A stretch of DNA of 64,000 bases, taken from positions 75,387,236 through 75,451,235 of the forward strand of contig NC_132913.1 in the NCBI RefSeq assembly GCF_047675955.1, given 5' to 3'. A program made the position numbers and the translations under genes. Below, in pieces: positions 36,758 to 47,737 of the stretch (within the stretch, counting starts at the first letter, position 1; every line of letters starts with the position of its first letter). A model generated the notes under the pieces. That model worked only from the letters and a program-made list of their open reading frames with translations, did not search any database and was not told the DNA's origin. Source of the stretch: Chlorocebus sabaeus (taxonomy: Eukaryota; Chordata; Mammalia; Primates; Cercopithecidae).

Positions 36758-37077
36758 GGCCAGGCACGGTGGCTCAAGCCTGTAATCCCAGCACTTTGGA
36801 AGGACGAGGTGGGCCTTCCAAACAAGGTCAGGAGATTGAGACCATCCTGGCTAACACGGTAAAACCCCGTCTCTACTAAAAATACAAAAAATTAGCCAGG
36901 CATGGTGGCAGGCACCTGTAGTCCCAGCTACTCAGGAGGCTGAGGCAGAAGAATGGCGTGAACCCAGGAGTCGGAGCTTGCAGTAAGCCAGGATCGTGCC
37001 ACTGCACTCCTGCCTGGGCGATAGAGTGAGACTCCGTCTAAAAAATAAATAAATAAGTAAATAATAATAATAATAAT
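36758..37077 (+). mobile_element. Alu (AluY-like) with an inverted block substitution
   Basis: Full-length Alu from 'ggccaggcacggtggctcaa' to a tail of AAAT then AAT repeats. The words 'gctaacacggt' and 'gaatggcgtgaaccc' are typical of younger Alus. AATAATTTTA flanks it (36748-36757 and 37078-37087), although the right copy merges with the AAT tail. At 36,814-36,822 the expected 'cggatcacg' is replaced by an exact inverted copy of nearby Alu bases. Confidence 0.95.
36795..36822. repeat. 9-bp inverted repeat within the Alu
   Basis: TTTGGAAGG (36795-36803) and CCTTCCAAA (36814-36822) are exact reverse complements, ten bases apart. The right arm takes the place of ordinary Alu sequence. Confidence 0.93.
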
Positions 37078-37083
37078 AATAAT
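37040..37083 (+). repeat. AAAT/AAT microsatellite in the Alu tail
   Basis: The A-tail has become AAAT units followed by seven or so AAT units, a common route from SINE tail to microsatellite. Confidence 0.9.
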
Positions 37084-37087
37084 TTTA

Positions 37088-37749
37088 AACTTAAAAGAAG
37101 CAGTACTCAATATAACAGTTAAATTTGAGAGGTGTGAAGAAAGAAGGATGATTACTATATTTAAATCGTGATTTTAATAGATTTTCACTCAGGAAAAAAT
37201 TATCAAATGTTTGAAAAGAGAATAAAGCTAAAATGCAAATGCATTGAAACATATCTGTGGAGTGTTTCTTATATGCTAGAGCTTTGGGCATGCAGTCTCA
37301 GTTATATCTAATTTAGTGCTTTTAACTTTTCTAAGGGAGTATGTCTATACCTTTAGTTTGGTGCTAGGAAAGTTAGCCTATGTAGAGTAATAAGTAGATG
37401 ACCCAAGATTCTAAATTACCTATTTTCACTCAAGTCTGTGCTTATTTTACTAAACTATGTAAGGAGGCAAACAACACAAAATGAAAAGTCAATATCAAAC
37501 AATATGACTAGAAGCCAGACCAAAAAAAGCACTCAATAATTTTGGTATTTAATATTTTGGATAAATATTGAATATCTAGTATGAATTCCTAAACATTATG
37601 ATAGTTCCTCATAGAAATAAGCCCAAAAAATTAAATCAAAGATCTGTGACTTTACATTAAAAAACTAGAAAGCGAGATATAGAAAACCCCTCTGATTAGA
37701 TGTGTAGAAGTCTATATAAATCATACATAAACTTATAATCCTTACAAAA
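37088..37749. other. Unassigned AT-rich sequence
   Basis: No nameable repeat or gene. Its right end may already belong to the old L1 that starts about 37,750. Confidence 0.4.
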
Positions 37750-37895
37750 ATCTACTCTGTTCATGAATCACAATACTCAATATTAAGATATTAATTCTTC
37801 CCAAGTTGATTGATACATTCAGTGCAATCACAACAAAAATCTCAGCAAATGTTTAAAAATATAAATTAAGATTCTGATTCTAAAATTCAAACGGG
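37750..37895 (+). repeat. Older L1 fragment, left half, split by the young L1
   Basis: The words 'caatattaagatattaattc', 'cagtgcaatcacaacaaaaa' and 'gattctgattctaaaattca' fit L1 ORF2 near the reverse-transcriptase C-terminal side. The text continues after the inserted L1 at about 44,534 with 'caaatggaaattc' and 'accaagataactttgggg', which follows directly in an uninterrupted L1. Confidence 0.75.
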
Positions 37896-38569
37896 AGAGA
37901 ATGAGACAAGATGGCTGACTAGGTGGGAGTAACATCTGCCGCCAAGGGACCAGGACATTTGGAAGACTGGTGCTCTCCTAGCAGATCTTCAGAGGGAAGG
38001 CATTGAGAGTGGATGAAGGGAAGACACAGATGCTGGGCTGAATGGGGAGGAAGCTGGGAACCTTGCATGGGACTATTGCACACTGGGACTCCTTCCTAGC
38101 CCCCAAGGACTCCTGGAGAAGGGTTGAGTAGGCAAAGAGCCACCTGCTCTGGCCATAGGCCTCTGGAATTCTGGCAGCAGGAGACCCCACAACCCTCATG
38201 GACTCTTGAACTGGCAGGAAGAGCTGCTTCAAGAAGTTTCAGGGTCAGAACTCCAACCTACACACAGCCCAGAGGATTTGGTGCCAGAGGGTCTGTAGTG
38301 GAGCACAGCCAGAGAAGCTTATCTTCCAAGGCTCACCTTGGTTGTCTAACAGACTTTAGCCATAGTCAAATTGTGTGACCTGAACAGTATAAGGCAGTCT
38401 TGCCAACCTGAACACCCTTTAGTCTGCTCGTCTCTCCCAGGGCCCTTGTCTTGCCACACCTGCTTGTAGTGCAGCCTCAAATGCCCAGATGGGGTGCTTC
38501 CTTGGGCCCACATCATAGCTTCTGCACTGGCAGTCCTTACTTGACCACTGGAGAGCTCCAGCCGAGCAG

Positions 38570-39200
38570 CTCCCAGACATGCACACCAGCCAGTGCCCTC
38601 CCACACCAGAGTCTCCATCATGCTGTTTTGCCTGCATGTACTCAGTGGCAGCCACCCTCTACATTGCTTTGCCAGCACATACATGCATGGGTGAACCTTG
38701 CTTCCCCTCACCTGCCAGCTCATGTGTGCATGTGCACCTCGTCATGCCACTGTTGCTGGCATGAGTGCACCCTACTCCCCCAGTCCCCCACTGAGCCACC
38801 ATTCCCATCAGAGTGTTTGCAGGCATGGAGACTGCCAGTCCCATGACTACCAGCACATTGCCCAGCGCCAACACTGCTGCCAGTACAAAACTACATGGGG
38901 GACCAGTGGACGCACTCTCACCCTGAGTAGCAGCTGCCAACCACATGAACACATGCACAAAGGGCACACGCAGTCCCATGCCTATCAGCGCCTTGCCTCC
39001 AGTGCTAACACCACTGCAACTGTGAACATGCACACAGACCCTGTTGGGGCCCCCTGCACCCCTGCACCATGCTGACACCTGCGGCTGCTGTGAGCACCTG
39101 CACAGAGGTCAGCACCCTTCCAACTACTAGCACCCCACTGCAGCTAAGAGCATGCACCCCACTGCACTGCCACCAGGGCTACCGCTACTGTTGGCAGGTG
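38570..39200 (+). repeat. Imperfect tandem array in the L1 5' UTR
   Basis: GC-rich text with recurring units of several tens of bases built on words such as 'catgcacacag', 'ctgccagcac' and 'caccactgca'. The same type of recurring text appears in the opposite orientation in the 5' UTR of the other long L1 (about 10,200-10,450). The long frames here (131 and 139 codons on opposite strands) follow from the composition and are not genes. Confidence 0.65.
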
Positions 39201-40417
39201 AAAACGAGAATGGATCCTGTTGCCAACTACACTGTGAAGTGCTTTGGTTAGCACTACCCATTGGAATGCTGTGACCAGTGGTCAGGGAACCTTTGCCCCT
39301 TCAACACAGCAGGTTTCTAGCTTCTGGGGTGATAAAACCAAGCTAGGAGCCCAATACCTGCCACCCAGATTTAGAGCATGCAGTCCAAGAGTCCTGAGCG
39401 GATCCTTTCCCCACTGAATCCCTCCAGAAATGAAGTCAGTCAACTGATCTCACCTTAGACCTCAATAAAACCTCCAAGGACATCAAACAGGATTTACAGA
39501 AAAGCCATCCAAAGCTCAACAACCTCAAAGATTAAAGGAAGATCAGCCCACAAAGAAGAGACAGGGCAAGAACTCTGGCATCTCGAAAAGCCAGAGCATC
39601 AGCTTACCTCCAAATGACCATAGTAGTTCCCCAGAAATAGTTCTTAACCAAGTGAGATGGTTGAAATGACAGAAATAGAATTCAGAATATGGATAAGAAG
39701 AAACATTATCAACATTCAGGAGTAAGTCAAAATCCAACCCAGGAATCTAAGAAATGAAGTAAAATGATACAGGAGCTGATGGACGAACTGGCTATTGTAA
39801 GAAAGAACCCAACCAATCTGAGAAAGCTAAAAAACACTATATAAACTTAATAATGCAATCACAAGTATTAGCATTAGAATTGATCAAGCTGAAGAAAGAT
39901 TTGCAGAGCTTGAAGATTGGCTCTCTGAAATAACTCAGTAAGAAAAAAATAAGAAAAAAAATAATAAAGAAGAGTAAACAAAACCTCTGAAAAATATGGA
40001 ATTATGTAGAGAGACCCATGTACAACTCACTGCCATGCCTGAGAGAGAGGGAAGGAAACCAAGCAACCTGGAAAACATATTTCAGGATATCGTCCATGAA
40101 AATTTTCCCAACCTTGCTGGAGAGTCCAACAGTCAAATTCAGGAAATGCAGAGAACCCCTGCCAAATACTACACAAGAAGACCATCCCTGAGACACAGTC
40201 ATTATATTCTCCAATGATGACGTAAAACCCAACAGTATGCTCTTCTTAAGAGACCCATCTCACATGCAATGACACCCATCGGCTCAAAGTAATGGGATGG
40301 AGAAAAACCTACCAAGCAAATAGACAACAAGGAAAAGCAAGGATTGCTATTCTAATTTCAGATAAAACAGACTTTAACAAAGATCAGAAAAGACAAAGAA
40401 GGGCATTATATAATGGT

Positions 40418-40737
40418 TATATTAGACTGTTCTCATGCTGCTATGAAGAAATACCTGAAACTGGTTAATTTATAAAGAAAAGAGGTTTAACTGACTCATA
40501 GTTCTGCATGGCTGGGGAGGCCTCAGGAAACTTATGATCATGACAGAAGGCACCTCTTCACAGGGCAGCAAGAGAGAGAATGAGAGCTGAGCAAAGAGGG
40601 AAAAGCCCCTTATAAAACCATCACCCCCATGATTCAATTACCTCCCACCAGGTCCCTCCCAGAACACATGAGGATTATGGGAACTACAATTCAAGATGCA
40701 ATTTGGGTGGAGACACAGACACGGACAAACCATATCA
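40418..40737 (-). mobile_element. MaLR solo LTR inside L1 ORF2
   Basis: Plus-strand text from 'tatattagactgttctcatg' to 'acaaaccatatca', antisense of an MST/THE1-type LTR, about 320 bp. ATGGT flanks it exactly (40413-40417 and 40738-40742), an intact 5-bp duplication that also restores the L1 reading 'tataatggtaaagg'. It therefore post-dates this L1. Confidence 0.96.
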
Positions 40738-42164
40738 ATGGTAAAGGACTAAATTCAACAACACCTAACTATCCTAAATATAAATGCACTCAACACAGGA
40801 GCACCCATATTTACCGAGCAAGTTCTTAGAGACTTATGAAGAGATTTAGATCACCACACAATAATAGTGGGAGACTTTAACACCCCACTGACAGTATTAG
40901 ACAGTTCATCAAGGCAGAAAACTAACAAAGATATTTGGGACCTTAACTCAACACTTGATGAAAAGGACCTAATAGATATCTACAGAACTCTCCACTTAAA
41001 AACAATAGAATTTACATTCTTGTCATCTGCACATGGCACCTACTCTAAAATCAACCACACAATTGAGCATTAAATAACTCTCAACAAATTCAAAAAAACC
41101 TGAAACCATACCAATCATGTTCTCAGACAACAGTGCAATAAAAATAGAAATCAATGTTAAGGAAATTGCTCAAAACCACACAATTAAATAAAAATTAAAC
41201 AACCTTGATCCTGAATGACTTCTGAGCAAATAGTGAAATTTAGACAAAACCAAGAAATTCTCTGAAACTGATGAGAAAAAAAGATACAACATACAGGAAT
41301 ACCTAGAACATGCAAAGGCAGTGTTAAGAGCAGCATCTCTGGGACACAGCCAAAACAGTGTTAAACTCCCACATTAAAAAGTTAGAAAGATCTCAAATTA
41401 ACAATTTACCACCACAACTAGAGGAACTAGAGAAGTAAGAGCAAACTAATCTCAAAGCTAGCAGAAGACAAGAAATAATCAAAATCAGAGCTAAACTGAA
41501 GGAAATGAAGATGAAAAAAAAAAAAAAATCAACAAATCCAGGAGCTAGTTCCTTAAAGAATTAATAAGCAAGACATATCACTAGCTAGACTAATAAAGAA
41601 AAAAAAGAGAAGATCCAAATAAACACAATCAGAAATGACAAAGGGGACATTACCACTCACCCCACATAAATGCAAAAAACCCTCCAAGACTATTACAAAC
41701 CCCTCTATGCACAAAAGCTATAAAACCAAGAAGAAATGTATAAATTTCTGGAAACATATTAACACAGTCTCCAGAAGTTAAACCAGGAAGAGACTGAATT
41801 CCTAAACACACCAATAATAAATTTTGAAATTGAATCAGTAATAAAAAGCCTACCAATCAGAAAAAGCTCAGGACCATATGGATTTACAGCCAAATTATCA
41901 TTTCTAATAAGGAAGGGTTGGTGTCACTCTTCCTGAAACAACTCCCAAAAATGGAGGATGAGAGACTGCTTTGTAATTCATACTATGAAGCCAGTATCAT
42001 CCTGATACCAAAACCTCACAGAGACACACACACAAAAAGCAAGCTTAGGGCCAATATTCTTAATGAACATAGATGCAAAAATACTCAACAAAACACTAGC
42101 AAACCGAATCTAGCAGGACACCAAAAAGCTAATCAACCATGATCAAGTAGGTTTTATCCCTGAG

Positions 42165-42851
42165 ATGGAAGGTTGTTTCAACATATGCAAATCAATAAAT
42201 TTTATTCACCACATAAACAGAACTAAAAACAAAAACTACATGATCTTCTTAATAGATGCAGAAAAGGTTTCTAATAAAATTCAACATCCTTTCATGTTAA
42301 AAACCCTTGACAGACTAGGCACTGAAGAAACATGCTTCAAAATAGTAACTGCCATCTATGAAAAATCCACAGCCAACATCATACTGAATGGTCAAAAACT
42401 GGAAGCATTCCCCTTGAAAATCAGCATAAGACAAGGATCCCCACTCTCATCACTCCTATTCAACATAGTCCTGGAAGTACTAGCCAGAGCAATTGGGCAA
42501 GAGGAAGATATAAAAGGCATCCAAATAGGAAGAGAGAAAATCAAACTCTCTCTCTTCAGAGATGACATAATTCTATACCTAGGAAACCCCATCGTCTCTA
42601 CCCAAAAGCTCTTTTATCTAATACACAACTTAAGCAAAGTTTCAGGATACAAAATCAATGTACGAAAATTGGTATCATTCCTACACACCAGCAACATTCA
42701 AGCTGAGAGTCAAATCAAGAACATAATCCCATTCACAATAGCCATAATTAGAATAAAGTACCTAGGAACACAGCAAACCAAGGAGCTGAAAGATCTCTAC
42801 AAGGAGTATTATAACGCACTGCTCAAAGTAATCAGTAACATCAAGAAATAG
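42165..42851 (+). pseudogene. L1 ORF2 reverse-transcriptase fragment, inactive
   Basis: A 228-codon open stretch of L1 ORF2 reverse transcriptase, whose intact form copies L1 RNA at nicked target DNA. Residues 31-40 correspond to the first catalytic-aspartate motif; the leading Asp remains but the following Ala, Phe and Asp have changed. RQGSPLS (89-95) is conserved. The FADD active-site motif reads FRDD (131-134, 42,555-42,566): both Asp remain but Ala became Arg. Stops lie before and after, and the rest of ORF2 is frameshifted, so no functional enzyme is expected. The start Met is simply the first ATG after the upstream stop. Confidence 0.93.
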
Positions 42852-43026
42852 AAAAACATTCCATGCTCATGGATAGGAATAATCAATATTGTCAAAATGG
42901 CCATACTGCCCAAATCAATCTACAGATTAAATGCTATTTCTATCAAACTACCAATGACATTCTTCATGGAATTAGAAAAAATAACTATTTTAAAATTTAA
43001 ATTTAATTTAAAATTCATACGAAACC

Positions 43027-43049
43027 AAAAAAAAAAAAAAAAAAAAAAA
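43027..43049. repeat. Poly-A run within L1 ORF2
   Basis: An A run of more than 20 replaces the short A tract normally found after 'catacgaaacc' in L1 ORF2. It is an internal slippage expansion, not an element tail. Confidence 0.85.
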
Positions 43050-44553
43050 TGCCCAACTAGCCAAGGCAATCCTAGGCAGAAAGAACAAAGCTAGAGGCAT
43101 TACCCTACTTCGAACTATACTACAAGACTACAGTAACCAACACATGATGGCACTGATATGAAAACAGACACATAACCAGTGAAAAAGAATAGAGAGCCCT
43201 AAAATAATGCCACACACCTACAACCATCTGATCTTCAACAAAATTGACAAAGCAAGCAATGAGGAAAGAGCCCCGTATTCAATAAATGGTGCTGGGATAA
43301 TTTGCTAGCCATAGGCAGAAGATTGATGAGAACTCCTTCCTTGTGCCATATACAAAAATTAACTCAAGTGGACAAAAGACTTAAATCTAAAACCAAAAAC
43401 ATTTTTATAGGGTTTTTATCCCTGCAAAACAACGTAGGAAATACCATTCTGGACATAGGACTTGACAAAGACTGCATGAAAAAGATGCCAAAAGCAATTG
43501 CAACAGAAACAAAAAAAAATGACTATTGAGACCTAATTAAATGAAAGAACCTCTGCACAGCAAAAGTAACTAGCATCAGGGTAAACAGACAACCTACAGA
43601 ATGGGAGAAAATATGTTTAAATTATGCATCTGACAAAGGTCTAGTATCCAAAATCTGTAAAGAACTTAAACAAATTTAAAAGCAAACAACAAACAACCCC
43701 GTTAAAAAGTGGGCAATGGACATGAACAGACACTTTTCAAAAGAAGCCATTCATGTGGCCAATGAGCATATGAAAAAATGCTCAACATAACTCATCATTT
43801 GAGAAATGCAAATCAAAACCACAGTGAGATACTACCTCACACTAGTCAGAATAGCTATTATCAAAAAGCCAAAAAATAAAAGATGCTAGGGAGATTGTAG
43901 AGAAAAAGGAATGCTTATGCACTGCTGGTGGGAATATAAATTAGTTAAGCCATTGTGGAAAGCAGTTTGATGATTTGTCAAATAATTTAAAAAAGAATTA
44001 CCAATTGACCCAGCAATCCCATTATTGAGTACATACCCAAAGGAATATAAATTTTTCTGTCTTAAAGATATACACACAAATGTGTTCATTGCAGCACTAT
44101 TCACAATAGCAAAGACATGGAGTCAACCTAAAAGCCTATCAATGGTGGACTGGATAAAGAAAACGTGGTACATATATACCATGAAATACTGTGCAGCCAT
44201 AGAAGAGAATAAGATCATGTCCTTTGCAGCAACATGGATGGAGCTGGAGGCTATTATCCTAAGTGAAATAACACAGGAAGAGAAAACCAACTACTGCATG
44301 TTCTCACCTATAAGTGGGAGATAAATATTGAGTACATATGGACACAAAGAAGGGAACAGAGTCACCAGGGCCTACTTGAGCGTGGAGAGTGGGAGGAGGG
44401 TGAGGATCAAAAAACTACCATTGGGTACTATGGTTATTACTTGGGTGATGAAATCTGTACACCAAACCCCACAACATGCAACTTACCTATATAACAAATC
44501 TATACAGGTACCCCTGAACCTAAAATAAAAGTTAAAATTTCAAATGGAAATTC

Positions 44554-44557
44554 AACA

Positions 44558-44603
<46 letters not shown>
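44554..44603. repeat. CA dinucleotide microsatellite
   Basis: About 24 CA units with one TA interruption near the left end. It lies in the older L1 immediately after the right-hand target-site duplication of the younger L1. Confidence 0.96.
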
Positions 44604-44605
<2 letters not shown>

Positions 44606-45250
44606 AGAAGGACCAAGATAACTTTGGGGAAAAAACGGAGAACTTAAATGGTTGATATAGATATATATTTTCAAGGTAGAGTAATCAAGACACAGTGGTT
44701 TTGGTGACAAGACAGATAAGTGGAATAGAATTGAAAGTCCATAAAATGGACTGATAGAACAAAATGTAATCATGGTTTTAGCAAAAATGTCTTTGTCACA
44801 ACACCAAAAACATAATGCATAAAAGAAGAAAACATTGGTAAATTCAACAAAATTAAGAGCTTCTGTTTTTCCAAAAGTGTTATTTATGGATTGGAAACAT
44901 AAGACACAGATTTAGATAAAATATTTGTAAATCCAGATCTAATAAAGGACTTGTATCTATAATATATAAGGAACTTCCAAAACTCAATTATAAGAAAAGG
45001 AAATAACTTTTAATGAGGACAGAAGCTCTAAACATACATTTTACAAAAGAAGAAATATAAATGGTAAATAAGCACATGAAATAATCCTAAAATATCGCTA
45101 GACATTAAAGGAAAAATCAAAGCACAGTGAGCCACTCACCTAATACAGTATCTTAACTTTAAAAGACTGATCATTTCTAGTATTGGCAAGAATGTGGTGT
45201 CACTGCACCTCTCGTAACAGATTGGCGGGAATGTAAAATGATACATACAA
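44604..45250 (+). repeat. Older L1 fragment, right half
   Basis: Continues the L1 whose left part is at 37,750-37,895. Blocks include 'gaaggaccaagataactttg', 'agtaatcaagacacagtggt', 'gataagtggaatagaattga', 'aaaggacttgtatctataat' and 'aggaaaaatcaaagcacagt' in L1 ORF2 order. Highly diverged, non-coding. Confidence 0.75.
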
Positions 45251-45259
45251 CTACTTTTT

Positions 45260-46390
45260 CTTTTTTTCCCCTCACATTTCATGCTTTCTCTAGTTTTGAT
45301 TGAACATTCTATATGATTCAATTTTATCTTCCTTCTTGCTGTATCATTTATAACCCTTAAATATTTATATTGGTTTCCCTAAACTTTACAGTACATTTTA
45401 AAATAATCTGAACTCACCTTCAAAGAATACTATACCAAGTCTTGTGTAATGTGGGAATCTCATAACAGTATTCTCAGTCCTTTCGCTCAACCTGGTGACA
45501 TTGCTGTCATTCATTTTACTTATCTATACACTGTAATTAGCTGTGTGTTGCTACTATGATTGCTTCAAACAAACAGTTATCTTTTAGAGCAATAAAAAAA
45601 ATAAGAAAAATACACAATTTTATTTTACCTTTATTTATTTCTTCTGTGATACTATCTCTTTCTGTATGTAGATCCAAGTTTCTGACCAGTATCATTTTCC
45701 TTCTGCCTGAAGAACTTTTAGCATTTCTTTCAGGGAGCATTTGCAAGTGATATATTTCCACAGGTTTTGCTTGTATACGAAAGTATTTCTTCTGCAGTTT
45801 TGAAGGATATTTTCACTGGATATAATTTTCTTTGCAAGACTTTGTCATTTACAGTTTAAATATGATTTTTTTCTTTCTTTACTAGGTGTGATGGGTCACA
45901 CCCATAATCCCAGCACTTTGGGAGACCAAGGCAGGCAGATCGCTTGAGCCCAGGAGATTAAGACCTGGGAAACATGGAAAAAACCCATCTCTACCATAAA
46001 AAAAAAAAAAAAAAATTAGCCAGGTGCGGTGGTTCACAGCTGCTCAGGGGGCTGATGTGGGAGGATCACTTGAACCCCAGGAGGTCTAGGCTGCAGTGAA
46101 CCATGATCACACCACTGCACTCCATCCTGGTCGATAGAGCAAGACTCTAATCAAAAACAAAACAAAACAACATTCTTAGTGGGTTTTTTGTTGTGTTTTG
46201 GTTTGTTGGTTTGAAGTATTTATTCTCCTTGGGTTTTCTGAGCTTCCTAGATCGGTTTGGTATCTGCCATTAATTGTGAAAATTTCTCAGTCACTATTAT
46301 TTCAAATACAATGGTCCTTCTTTCCTTATTCAGAATTCACTTGTGCCATTTTGGGAACAGTGTTGAAAGGAAGGAGAGTCAACTAATATG
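45260..46390 (-). repeat. Old L1/HAL1 ORF1-region fragment
   Basis: Read on the minus strand, the words (plus-strand form) 'gtatcattttccttctgcct', 'agaacttttagcatttcttt', 'ttgaaggatattttcactgg' and 'ggttttctgagcttcctaga' follow the ORF1 region of old L1 or HAL1 elements. An Alu interrupts it at 45,884. It faces the plus-strand L1 that ends just upstream. Confidence 0.65.
45884..46170 (+). mobile_element. Alu, old (AluJ-like)
   Basis: Both arms are present but diverged, with the middle A-rich linker expanded to about 17 A and the right arm partly deleted ('ggttcacagctgctcagg'). The tail is AAAAC repeats. Divergence suggests an early Alu. Confidence 0.88.
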
Positions 46391-47024
46391 TGAGGATCTG
46401 TCTATAAAAATGGGTAGTTATGTGGCTGGCTCAGGGTAACCCCTCTGCCTGCTGAAAGTGCAGGTGTCCTGATTGATCTTGTCACTGGCCATTTCAAAGT
46501 GTTGCCTCTATCATGCAGTATATTCAAAATTCTTCAGGCAGGCTGATGAGCATCCTTTATACAAGCTCAGATGTTAGAAACTCTGATGTTGGAGGTCTCT
46601 TGGACTCCCTTACCAGGCTGTTATAAACCTCCCAGAGTCTTCTCAAAATGGAAACATGCTAGTGGCCCACCACTTATTACTTATCTGGCTGTGGGCAGGT
46701 GTCTTGTCCTCTCTTGTGCCTCAGTTATGGCAATAGGCATAATTTAGAACTAAAGAATGTTTCTTCATTGTTTTCAACTGTGACCTTTTTCTAGAATAAT
46801 CTAACACTTCCTGCTAACAGCAGAGGACACATCAGAAAAGTGGTGTATTATGAGTCCTTCACACACCACTGTTAAGAACAGAGAATATTAAAAATTGCTT
46901 TGCAGAGTTAGCTCAGAATAACATTTGGATTTTTAATACTTCTGAGAAAGAAGAAGCATGTCAACCTCATCTGCACTAGCATATGATTGAGGAGATCATT
47001 CTAGTCTGCACTACCAGAATTTAG
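46391..47024. other. Unassigned sequence
   Basis: Could be more of the L1/HAL1 5' region but I cannot show it. No gene recognised. Confidence 0.4.
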
Positions 47025-47255
47025 AGGTGAAGAGCATGGGTTCCAAGCTGGATCACCTGGAATTAAATCCTGTTTCATTACTTACTGTTTGTCCCTATCA
47101 AACAAGTTAAATTCTCCATGCTTCTTTTTCCCCATGCACGTAGTTACGAAAGGTAACTTAATCATAAAGTTTTGGAGCTTATTTTAAAAGTAATTTATGT
47201 AAAATGGTTAGAAAAATATCTGACACACAGAAAATATTAAATAATTGCTTTTTCA
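47025..47255 (+). repeat. MIR SINE
   Basis: MIR order in plus orientation: 'gtgaagagcatgggttccaa', 'tggaattaaatcctgtttca', 'ttacttactgtttgtcccta', 'caagttaaattctccatgct', then 'tatctgacacacagaaaata' and 'ttaaataattg' at the end. A nearly complete copy. Confidence 0.78.
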
Positions 47256-47728
47256 ACATTGAAAACATCTAAGGATATTAAATATCTTCACTAATTACAC
47301 AGAACATCTCAACAATGACTTCGTGGGCAAATGAAATACATAATTTACGAGAATCATGGAACAACTTAAGAGTAGGTAGTGACATCTGCATGGCATTGAA
47401 TTTCCTACTAAAAAAGGGCTTATTTATTTAGAATAAATAACTGCTTCTTCTGGTTAAGCATTGAAAAGGACAGCTAGTATTGTGAGTTACAATACATTAT
47501 GAGTTATAAATAGCTAAACAAATTACTAATCGTAGAGTTAATTAGTATATATTACTAATTTGAAATGTATTCTAGGTAGTTATTCCTCAGATTACACATC
47601 AAATACATGTGAAAATCAAGATCTAAATACATATTTGAACGTGAGAAGAACTTAACTTACATATTGTAAGATGAAAGGTTTAGTTTCTAATTAAAGCAAA
47701 TTTAGTTTTGTAAGAGTAGAATGTAAAA
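47256..47728. other. Unassigned AT-rich sequence
   Basis: No gene or nameable repeat was recognised. Confidence 0.4.
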
Positions 47729-47737
47729 CACTGCCCT

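Larger units (their letters stand above)
37896..44533 (+). mobile_element. Long L1 (L1PB/L1MA-like), decayed, inserted in older L1
   Basis: Starts at 'gagaatgagacaagatggct', the L1 5' end, and finishes at 'gtacccctgaacctaaaata' in the 3' UTR. The 5' UTR extends to about 39,430 and the ORF1 region from about 39,430. Near 40,210 ORF1 text jumps to the endonuclease part of ORF2 ('agagacccatctcacatgca'), so the end of ORF1 and start of ORF2 are missing. Endonuclease and reverse-transcriptase regions follow with many stops. Flanks 'aaaattcaaacggg' and 'aaaatttcaaatgg' form a diverged target-site duplication. A MaLR LTR interrupts it at 40,418. Confidence 0.92.

Noticed and set aside
38451..39078. 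Overlapping open frames of 125-139 codons on both strands, rich in Cys, His and Ala
   Set aside because: They lie in the GC-rich repetitive 5' UTR of an L1; several frames are open at once, which reflects composition.
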